Part shown: in pieces, positions 51,927 to 58,197 of the stretch
Position numbering within the stretch: the stretch's first letter is position 1
Layout: every line of letters begins with the position of its first letter
DNA from: JAVVHH01 sp965276815
Lineage (GTDB): Bacteria > Pseudomonadota > Alphaproteobacteria > Acetobacterales > Acetobacteraceae
Assembly: GCA_965276815.1 (NCBI GenBank)
Contig: CBDIBE010000009.1
Location: 496,001-560,000, forward strand
DNA length: 64,000 nt
Reading direction: 5' to 3'
Program-made: the position numbers and the translations under genes
Notes under the pieces: generated by a model
The model's input: the letters and a program-made list of their open reading frames with translations, nothing else
The model's database searches: none
Told to the model about the DNA's origin: nothing

Positions 51927-52138
51927 CTACGGAGCTTTGAACTCGGACGGTGACTTCACCTGGAACAGATAAACGTGGTGGGTCGCGCGCCGTCCTTGCG
52001 CGGCTTGTTTGCCCATCGCGTCCAGGACTGGAATCGTTCGGAGGAGGCGCGAGACCGGTCGATCAGGTCCCAGTAAAAGGGCGATGCTAAATGTAGCCCT
52101 TGGAGGCCGGCTGCGACGGCAGCGAAGCCGCGCCGCAT
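51927..52138 (-). pseudogene. Substrate-binding protein remnant, C-terminal scraps
   Basis: Minus-strand reading gives LHLASPFYWDLIDRSRASSERFQ and, in another frame, THHVYLFQVKSPSEFKAP. Both are C-terminal motifs of the SBP family of this window (compare LYLASPFYWDLNDRTRAFSARF and FYLFQVKTPAESHG at 23.4-24.6 kb), with the roughly 60 residues normally between them deleted. The rest of the 378-base gap to the next gene holds no other recognisable gene, only a palindrome at 52166-52177. This is the tenth SBP locus in the window. Confidence 0.75.
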
Positions 52139-52165
52139 CGGTTGCGGTCAACGCGTTGCCTAATT

Positions 52166-52177
52166 TCGTCATGACGA
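52166..52177. promoter_or_regulatory. 12-base palindrome upstream of a GntR regulator gene
   Basis: TCGTCATGACGA is a perfect palindrome about 92 bases before the start of the UTRA-type GntR gene. It might be an autoregulatory operator, though the region is also old SBP sequence and the palindrome could be chance. Confidence 0.25.
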
Positions 52178-52268
52178 CATTTGAGTCGGGCGAGAAGTTC
52201 GTGGTACTTCCATTTGCTTATCGTCTGTGGTGCGGCACAGGGCGCGCTAGTTCCAGATTCAGGATTGA

Positions 52269-53030
52269 GTGGACGTGTCGAAAGAGAGCAAGCAGCAGCA
52301 CCCCAAGCGGGCCGATCAGCCGGGCGCTCCGCTTCGGCCGGCAGCGCTTGCAGCGGCGCTGATGCAGGAGATCGCCGCCGGCCTCCACCCGGTCGCGGCC
52401 CGGTTCCCGACAGAGGCGGAGTTGCAAGCGCGGTTCGGCGTCGGTCGGCACACCGTGCGTGAAGCGCTGAAGATGCTGACGGAGCAGGGCCTCGTCGGCC
52501 GGCGGCGAAAGACCGGGTCGGTCGTGCTCTCGAAAAGCCCGCTCGGCCATTACGTGCATAGCCTGCGTAATTTGCGCGGCTTGCTCGATTTCGCCCAGGA
52601 CACCGTGCTCGAGATCCAGCACGAGGGCTTTCTTGCCTCAGCCGGGCAGGTGTGGCTGGAAGAGGGAAGCTGGTTCCGCATCGCTGGCTTACGCCGAACC
52701 CGGGCGGATCGGGAACCGCTCTGCTGGTCCGAGATCTTCGTGCCGCAGCACTTCGCGCCGGACCAGCTTGCGATCCGGCGTGGCGACGCTCCGATCTATC
52801 AGGTGACGATGGATCAACATGGCCTGCGGCTTGACTATGTCGAGCAGGAGGTGAAAGCGGCCAAACTTCCTGCGTCGCTCTGCCGGTTGCTGAGGGCCAA
52901 GTCTGGCTCGGCCGCGCTGCTGGTGCGGCGGCGCTACGTTTCTCACACGGGCACGACCTTCGAGATTTCCGAAAACCTCTACCCCGCCGACCGTTACTCT
53001 GTTCGCAGCGTCATTCGCCAGCGCGACTGA
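52269..53030 (+). CDS. GntR-family regulator with UTRA domain (HutC-type), 253 aa
   Basis: Transcription factor with an N-terminal winged helix (FPTEAELQARFGVGRHTVREALKMLTEQGLV, about 55-87) and a C-terminal UTRA ligand domain (EPLCWSEIFVPQHFAPDQL; IYQVTMDQHGLRLDYVEQEVKAAKLP; LLVRRRYVSHTGTTFEISENLYPADRYS). UTRA regulators usually bind a pathway metabolite and release the operon next to them. It is followed, 148 bases on, by the SBP-dehydrogenase-molybdenum hydroxylase operon, its likely target. GTG 52269 is used; GTG 52275 is equally possible. Confidence 0.92.
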   Translation: MDVSKESKQQHPKRADQPGAPLRPAALAAALMQEIAAGLHPVAARFPTEAELQARFGVGRHTVREALKMLTEQGLVGRRRKTGSVVLSKSPLGHYVHSLRNLRGLLDFAQDTVLEIQHEGFLASAGQVWLEEGSWFRIAGLRRTRADREPLCWSEIFVPQHFAPDQLAIRRGDAPIYQVTMDQHGLRLDYVEQEVKAAKLPASLCRLLRAKSGSAALLVRRRYVSHTGTTFEISENLYPADRYSVRSVIRQRD

Positions 53031-53080
53031 CCGCAAGCCCGATGCGCACCGGAGCGCTTGAATTGTCCGTCTCAAACCAC

Positions 53081-53109
53081 TTGACGCTCTGAATAGTCCT
53101 CTCTATCGT
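53081..53109 (+). promoter_or_regulatory. Sigma-70-like promoter of the 53-60 kb operon
   Basis: TTGACG (53081-53086), a 17-base spacer and TATCGT (53104-53109) give 5/6 and 4/6 matches to consensus. The 8-base palindrome GTTCGAAC (53107-53114) overlaps the -10 and start region and could be an operator for the UTRA-type GntR protein encoded just upstream. The SBP ATG is 69 bases after the -10. Confidence 0.5.
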
Positions 53110-53177
53110 TCGAACAAATGGGCCCGCCAGAAGGGCCGGATAATTGGGACTTTCAGGTCCTGTGAGGGGGACGCTTC

Positions 53178-54386
53178 ATGAAGCGACGTGCGGTATGCCT
53201 GGCTTTGCTGCCGCTTCTGTGCCGTCCCGCAGCGACCCGAGCCGAGATCGCGCGCGGCACAATCAAAATCGGCGTATTGACCGACCTGTCGACGGAATAC
53301 GCAGCGTTCTCCGGACCTGGCTCGGTCGAGGCGGCGAAGATGGCCGTCGAGGCCTGGGGCGGAAAGCTTCGCGGCAAGCAGATCGAGGTCATTTCAGCCG
53401 ACCACCAGGAGAAGCCCGACGTTGCGGCGGCCATCGCCGGGAGGTGGTTCGATCAGGACGGCGTCGACATGATCGTCGACGTGCCGGGGTCCTCGGCGGC
53501 GCTGGCCGTGCAAGACGTCGCCAGACGCCACAACAAGATCTTCATCACCACGGCCTCGGCCGCCAATTCGCTCAGCGGAAAGGATTGTTCGCCGACGGGG
53601 ATGCAATGGATCTTCAGCAGCTACACCAACGCCCAAGCTCTAGGCACAGGCGTCGTGCGTGAGGGGGGCGATAGCTGGTTCTTCATCACGGTGGACAATG
53701 CCGGCGGCATCAGCTTCGAAGAGGACGTCGGGGCCATCGTTCGCGCCGCAGGCGGAAAGGTGCTCGGCTCCGCCCGCTTCCCGCTGACGACGACCGACTT
53801 CGCGCCGTTCATCGTCCAGGCCCAAGCCAGCAAGGCAAAGATTGTCGGCCTCGTATCTGCGGGACAGAGCACGGTGACGGCATTGAAGCAGGCCGCAGAA
53901 TTCGGATTGGTCGGAAGCGGCGCCCGGATCGTGCTCCCGTTCTTCTACATCACAGACGCGCACGCTTTGGGGCCGCAGATCACGCAGGGGCTCGTCATCG
54001 TAGAGCCATTCTACTGGGATCTGAACGACGAGACGCGCGCGTTCGGCCAGGCGTTCTATTCGCGGATGAAGTTCATGCCCACGTCTGTTCATGCCGGCGT
54101 GAACACGGCGGTCACCCACTTCCTCAAGGCGGTCGACGCTTCCGATTCCGTCGATGGCGCCGTGGTCGATAAGGCGATGCGCTCGATCCCGATCAACGAT
54201 TTCATGACCAAGAACGGCCACGTGCGGGTCGACGGTTCCGTCTCGCGCGACCGCTACATCTTTCAGATCAAGGGGCCGCAGGAGATGAAGGGGGAATGGG
54301 ACCTCTACAAGCCACTGCGCAAGCTAGGCGGCGACGAAGTCCTGCCGCCCTTGGCGAGCAGCGACTGCCCGCTGGCCCGGCTATGA
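53178..54386 (+). CDS. ABC transporter substrate-binding protein, 402 aa
   Basis: First gene of the operon. Leader MKRRAVCLALLPLLCRPAATRAE, then IKIGVLTDLSTEYAAFSGPG. The mature form has only two cysteines, GKDCSPTGMQWIFS and SSDCPLARL at the C-terminus. FYWDLNDETRAFGQAF is the conserved segment; the expected TADYAFG reads TVDNAGG, so the ligand region differs from the paralogues. GAGGGGGA precedes the ATG. Its stop overlaps the next start (ATGA), which couples a receptor directly to the dehydrogenase genes and implies that its ligand is the pathway substrate. Confidence 0.94.
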   Translation: MKRRAVCLALLPLLCRPAATRAEIARGTIKIGVLTDLSTEYAAFSGPGSVEAAKMAVEAWGGKLRGKQIEVISADHQEKPDVAAAIAGRWFDQDGVDMIVDVPGSSAALAVQDVARRHNKIFITTASAANSLSGKDCSPTGMQWIFSSYTNAQALGTGVVREGGDSWFFITVDNAGGISFEEDVGAIVRAAGGKVLGSARFPLTTTDFAPFIVQAQASKAKIVGLVSAGQSTVTALKQAAEFGLVGSGARIVLPFFYITDAHALGPQITQGLVIVEPFYWDLNDETRAFGQAFYSRMKFMPTSVHAGVNTAVTHFLKAVDASDSVDGAVVDKAMRSIPINDFMTKNGHVRVDGSVSRDRYIFQIKGPQEMKGEWDLYKPLRKLGGDEVLPPLASSDCPLARL

Positions 54387-55261
54387 CTTCGACCAAGCTC
54401 GGCCTGATCGGCGCCGGCAATATCGGCCTTGCCGTTGCAAGCCGGTTGCTCGCCCAAGGCCACAAGCTCGCCGTGCACGACACGAACCGGACCGCCGTTG
54501 ACCGGGCCGTGGCGCTGGGGGCGACCGCGTCGTCGCTCGACGAGTTGGTGCGCGACAGCCGGGTCGTGCTGTTGTCCTTGCCCAATCCGGACATCGTGTC
54601 GGCGGTTGGCAACGACCTGATCGGCCAAGCACAGCCAGGCCTCGTCATCGTGGACTTGAGTACCAACGACCCGCAGACCGCGCGACGTCTGCACGCGGCG
54701 GCCGGCGCTCGCTCGATCGCGTATGTCGATGCGCCGGTGAGCGGCGGCCCTTCGCGGGCCCGCACGGGCGAACTGACGATGATGGTGGGCGGCGATGAAG
54801 CGGTCGTCGAGCAGATCCGCCCGGTACTCGCCGATATGGCCAAGCAGGTCGAGTACGCTGGTGCGTCCGGCAGCGGGGCAACGGCGAAGCTGCTGAACAA
54901 CTTCGTCGCGATCTGGGGGATGATCGGCGTTTCACAAGCCTTCCTTGCGGCCTCCGCGCTCGGGGTCTCGCAGCAACGGATGTACGAGATCATGGCCAAG
55001 AGTTCGGCGCGGAGCTACGCGCTGGACCGGAACTTCCCGAAGATCCGCGATCAGAACTACGCCCCTGATTTCTCGATTGATCTCGGCGAGAAAGACATGC
55101 GCCTTGCCGTGCAGCTGATGCACGACGCAGGGTTTGATGCCTTTGCCCAGGATCAGATCCGAGCGTTGTTCGCACGCGCCGGCCAAGACGACGGCGGCTC
55201 GAGGGACCTCGCCGCCATGCATATCGCGTTGTCGTCCATGTTGTCGCGAGACGGCCATTAG
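54383..55261 (+). CDS. NAD(P)-dependent beta-hydroxyacid dehydrogenase (3-HIBADH family) I, 292 aa
   Basis: Oxidises a 3-hydroxyacid to a semialdehyde or ketoacid, or the reverse. Rossmann motif GLIGAGNIGLAVA (residues 6-18), substrate loop VDLSTNDP, DAPVSGGPSRARTGELTMMVGG (about 116) and catalytic Lys in GSGATAKLLNN (about 170). These are the three signature regions of the 3-hydroxyisobutyrate dehydrogenase family. It overlaps the SBP gene and is followed by a homologue; NADP or NAD preference is not decided. Confidence 0.93.
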   Translation: MTSTKLGLIGAGNIGLAVASRLLAQGHKLAVHDTNRTAVDRAVALGATASSLDELVRDSRVVLLSLPNPDIVSAVGNDLIGQAQPGLVIVDLSTNDPQTARRLHAAAGARSIAYVDAPVSGGPSRARTGELTMMVGGDEAVVEQIRPVLADMAKQVEYAGASGSGATAKLLNNFVAIWGMIGVSQAFLAASALGVSQQRMYEIMAKSSARSYALDRNFPKIRDQNYAPDFSIDLGEKDMRLAVQLMHDAGFDAFAQDQIRALFARAGQDDGGSRDLAAMHIALSSMLSRDGH

Positions 55262-55287
55262 TGCCGTCCGAAAAGTTCGGAGGATCC

Positions 55288-56208
55288 ATGGAAAATGAAG
55301 TCGGCTTCATCGGTCTCGGCAATATGGGCATGCCGATGGCGTGCAGGCTTCTGGAGCACGACGTCACGGTGGTCGGGTTCGACACGCGCGCGAATGCGGT
55401 GAAGTCGAAATTCGTTGCGGCCGGGGGACGATGGGCCGATTCCAGCGCCGAAATCGCCTCGCGCTGCGCGATGGTGTTGGCCAGTCTTCCCACGCCGAAG
55501 GCCGTCGAGGCCGTCACGTCCGGACCCGGCGGCTTGCTCGAAGGGGCTGGAATCAAGACGTTTATCGACCTGTCGACGACCGGCCCGCTTGTCGCAAAGG
55601 AGGTTGCCGAGACGTTGGCGGCGCGGAACATCGACGTGCTCGACGCGCCCGTAAGCGGCGGCGTGCATGGCGCCCTGCGGGGCGGCTTGACCGTCATGGT
55701 CTCGGGCAAGGAGCAGACATTCTCGCAGGCCGAGCACCTGCTGCGCATGATCGGCAAGAACGTCTTCTACGTCGGCGCCGGGGCCGGGATGGGCCAGTTA
55801 ATGAAGCTGATCAACAACCTGCTCTCCGCCACGGCGCTGGCGGCGACCTGCGAGGCGCTTTGCGTCGGGATCAAGGGCGGCCTCGATCCGCGCACGATGC
55901 TGAGCGTGCTGAACGCGAGCACGGGCAACAGCAGCGCCACTCAGCACAAGGTGCCAGAATGCGTGCTGCCGGGAAAGCCGATCGGCTTCGGCCTCGATCT
56001 CAGCCTGAAGGACATCTCGCTGTGCGTGGAAGCGGGCGAGGCCATGCAGATACCGATGTGGAGCGGCAACACGACCCGGCAGATCTGGCGCCATGCCCTG
56101 GCCACCGGCGGGGCGGACCAGGACATGATGGATGTCGCACGCTGCATCGAGGGGTGGGCCGGCGTCAAACTTCAGGGCGCCTCGCCGCTTCCCAGCGATC
56201 AAACTTGA
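55288..56208 (+). CDS. NAD(P)-dependent beta-hydroxyacid dehydrogenase (3-HIBADH family) II, 306 aa
   Basis: Same family as the preceding gene but clearly diverged: GFIGLGNMGMPMA (about 6-18), IDLSTTGP, LDAPVSGGVHGALRGGLTVMVSG and catalytic Lys in GQLMKLINNLLSATA. The ATG at 55288 has CGGAGGA directly upstream, better than the GTG at 55261. Two enzymes of this family in tandem suggest two successive oxidations, two stereoisomers, or a heteromer. The next gene starts 11 bases later. Confidence 0.93.
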   Translation: MENEVGFIGLGNMGMPMACRLLEHDVTVVGFDTRANAVKSKFVAAGGRWADSSAEIASRCAMVLASLPTPKAVEAVTSGPGGLLEGAGIKTFIDLSTTGPLVAKEVAETLAARNIDVLDAPVSGGVHGALRGGLTVMVSGKEQTFSQAEHLLRMIGKNVFYVGAGAGMGQLMKLINNLLSATALAATCEALCVGIKGGLDPRTMLSVLNASTGNSSATQHKVPECVLPGKPIGFGLDLSLKDISLCVEAGEAMQIPMWSGNTTRQIWRHALATGGADQDMMDVARCIEGWAGVKLQGASPLPSDQT

Positions 56209-56219
56209 AGGAGAGAACC

Positions 56220-56594
56220 ATGGCTTCGGAGCTTTTCGAGACAGGCTTACAGGTCCGGCGTGACGTGCTCGGCGACGAATACGTCGACAACGCAGTGAAG
56301 AACGCCGACCCGTTCGCGGCCCCGTTCCAGGAGTTCGCCACCGAGTATTGCTGGGGCAAGCTGTGGGCGCGGGACGGCCTGCCGCGGAAGACCCGCAGCC
56401 TGGTCAACATCGGCATGCTGATCGCGCTGAACCGGGCGACCGAGCTCGAAGTCCACATGCGCGGCGCCCTTCGGAATGGCTGCACGCCGGAAGAAATCCG
56501 CGAGGTGCTGCTGCAGGCGGCCGTCTATTGCGGCGTTCCCGCCGGGGGCGAGGCATTCCGGATCGCGCGCAAAGTGTTCGCCGAACCCGGCTAG
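56220..56594 (+). CDS. Carboxymuconolactone decarboxylase (PcaC/CMD) family protein, 124 aa
   Basis: All-helical CMD-fold protein. RSLVNIGMLIALNRATELEVHMRGALRNGCTPEEIREVLLQAAVYCGVPAGGEAFR is the typical core, with the PcaC-like Glu/His region (ELEVHMRG) and no CxxC of AhpD peroxidase-type members. It may decarboxylate a lactone or beta-ketoacid; small CMD proteins often accompany dehydrogenases in uncharacterised catabolic operons. GAAGGAGAG precedes the ATG. The gap to the cyclase gene is 6 bases. Confidence 0.9.
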   Translation: MASELFETGLQVRRDVLGDEYVDNAVKNADPFAAPFQEFATEYCWGKLWARDGLPRKTRSLVNIGMLIALNRATELEVHMRGALRNGCTPEEIREVLLQAAVYCGVPAGGEAFRIARKVFAEPG

Positions 56595-56600
56595 CGAGCG

Positions 56601-57350
56601 ATGTGCGACATTCATCCGCACGGACGCTTGGGCTGGAAAGGCTGGCGGACCCTGCCCGCGTGCAGCAACAAGCTGCCCGAGGGCAAATGGCAGGATCTGA
56701 GCTACGTTCTGGATGCCGCGATGCCGACGCCCAGAGTGTTTCCCAAGCCGAAGATCGAGCGTGTCGCGTCGATGCCGGGCAGCCACCTGAACCTGACCCG
56801 GCTCGAGCTCGTCTGCCACGTCGGCACGCATATCGATGCGCCCGCCCATTTGTTCATGGACGGCCCGGGCATCGATGCGATCCCGTGGGAATACCTGCAC
56901 GGGCCGGCCGTCGTCTGGAACATCGAGGTCGATCCTCTCGCCGACATCACGCCCGAGATGCTCGCCCGCATGCAGCCCGCCGTCCGGCCCGGTGAGATGG
57001 TGTTCCTCCACACCGGCTGGCAAAAGCTTTGGGGGTCCGAGGAATACTACGCGAACCCGGCGCTCACGCCGGAGGCGGGACAGTGGCTCGTCGACCAAGG
57101 CGTGAAGCTGCTCGGCGTCGACACCGCGACGCCCGACCAGGCATTGCCGGCGCGCAGCAAGGATTTCGACTGGCCTGTCCACAAGATCCTGCTGAGCAAC
57201 GGGACGCTGATCGCCGAGAACGTCGCCGGGCTCGGGCCGCTTGTTGGGAGGCGGGTGGAAGTCGTCATCGGTGCGCTCGCCATCCGCGGCAGCGATGGCA
57301 GCCCGGCCCGCATCGCCGCCCGTGCGACGGTTGATGGAGGCGCGCCCTGA
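56601..57350 (+). CDS. Cyclase-family metal-dependent hydrolase (KynB/DUF-cyclase-like), 249 aa
   Basis: Metal-dependent hydrolase of the kynurenine-formamidase-like cyclase family. The metal motif HVGTHIDAPAHL (HxGTHxDxPxH) is at about 74-85; LLGVDTATPD and later HKILLSNGTLIAENVAGL are the other conserved parts. The family includes formamidases, isatin hydrolase and lactam/lactone hydrolases. Its stop overlaps the start of the lactonase-like gene (TGATG), so two hydrolases of different folds are made together, perhaps ring openings in sequence. Confidence 0.9.
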   Translation: MCDIHPHGRLGWKGWRTLPACSNKLPEGKWQDLSYVLDAAMPTPRVFPKPKIERVASMPGSHLNLTRLELVCHVGTHIDAPAHLFMDGPGIDAIPWEYLHGPAVVWNIEVDPLADITPEMLARMQPAVRPGEMVFLHTGWQKLWGSEEYYANPALTPEAGQWLVDQGVKLLGVDTATPDQALPARSKDFDWPVHKILLSNGTLIAENVAGLGPLVGRRVEVVIGALAIRGSDGSPARIAARATVDGGAP

Positions 57351-58150
57351 TGGAAACGCCAGAGGTCTACGAGCTGTTCGCCTTGCGCTATGCGACGCGG
57401 GACGGCCGCCGCCCGGAATTCTTCCTCGGCGGCGATCCGCACGACGTGCCGATGTCGATCGACTACTTCGTGTGGTTGGCGCGAAGCCAGACGCGCGCGA
57501 TCCTCATCGATACCGGCTTCAACGAAGCGATGGCCCGCAAGCGGCACCGGACGTTCCTGCGCGACCCCATCGATTCGCTGGCCCTGCTCGGCGTGTCGGC
57601 GGATGACCTGGACGACGTCGTCCTGACCCACTTCCACTACGACCACGCAGGCAATTTCGATCGTTTCCCCAAAGCGCAGTTTCACGTGCAGGACCGGGAG
57701 ATGGCGTTCGCCACCGGGCGCCACATGGTCGCCCCGCTCTTCAACGCTCCTTATGAAGTCGATGAGATCACTGGGCTCGTCCGCCGGGTCTATGCCGGTC
57801 GAGTGACGTTTCATGACGGCGATGCGGAGATCGCAAACGGGATCACCCTGCACCGTACGGGCGGTCATTCGCATGGGCTCCAGTTCGTGCGGGTCTTCAC
57901 TGCGCGAGGCTGGGTGGTGGTCGCCTCGGATGTCAGCCATTTTTACGAAAATTTTCAGCGTTGCCGACCGCTGCCGCTGGTCTTTCACGTGGGCGACATG
58001 GTTGAGGGATATCGCCGGCTGCGCGAGCTCGCGCCCACGGAAGGGCATATCATCCCAGGCCACGATCCGCTGGTCATGCAACGGTACCCCGCCCCGACTT
58101 CAGAGCTGGAAGGCATCGTCATCCGGCTGGATGTCGCGCCTTCGGAGTAG
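57350..58150 (+). CDS. MBL-fold hydrolase, N-acyl homoserine lactonase-like, 266 aa
   Basis: Zinc hydrolase of the AHL-lactonase-like group. LTHFHYDHAGNF (about 91-102) gives HxHxDH; further ligands in TGGHSHGLQ (about 169), ASDVSHFYEN (about 191) and GHDPLV near the end. Lactonases of this group open gamma-lactones as well as AHLs; the operon context favours a catabolic lactone over quorum quenching. ATG overlaps the preceding stop. 47 bases separate it from the molybdenum hydroxylase gene. Confidence 0.9.
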   Translation: METPEVYELFALRYATRDGRRPEFFLGGDPHDVPMSIDYFVWLARSQTRAILIDTGFNEAMARKRHRTFLRDPIDSLALLGVSADDLDDVVLTHFHYDHAGNFDRFPKAQFHVQDREMAFATGRHMVAPLFNAPYEVDEITGLVRRVYAGRVTFHDGDAEIANGITLHRTGGHSHGLQFVRVFTARGWVVVASDVSHFYENFQRCRPLPLVFHVGDMVEGYRRLRELAPTEGHIIPGHDPLVMQRYPAPTSELEGIVIRLDVAPSE

Positions 58151-58197
58151 CCTCGACCCGTTCCGGGTGTAACATGCGGGCAAACGGAGCATCTGGC

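Noticed and set aside
57350..58150. Quorum-quenching AHL lactonase as the role of the MBL protein
   Set aside because: Fold and motifs allow it, but the gene is embedded in a catabolic operon and no luxI/luxR genes are present.
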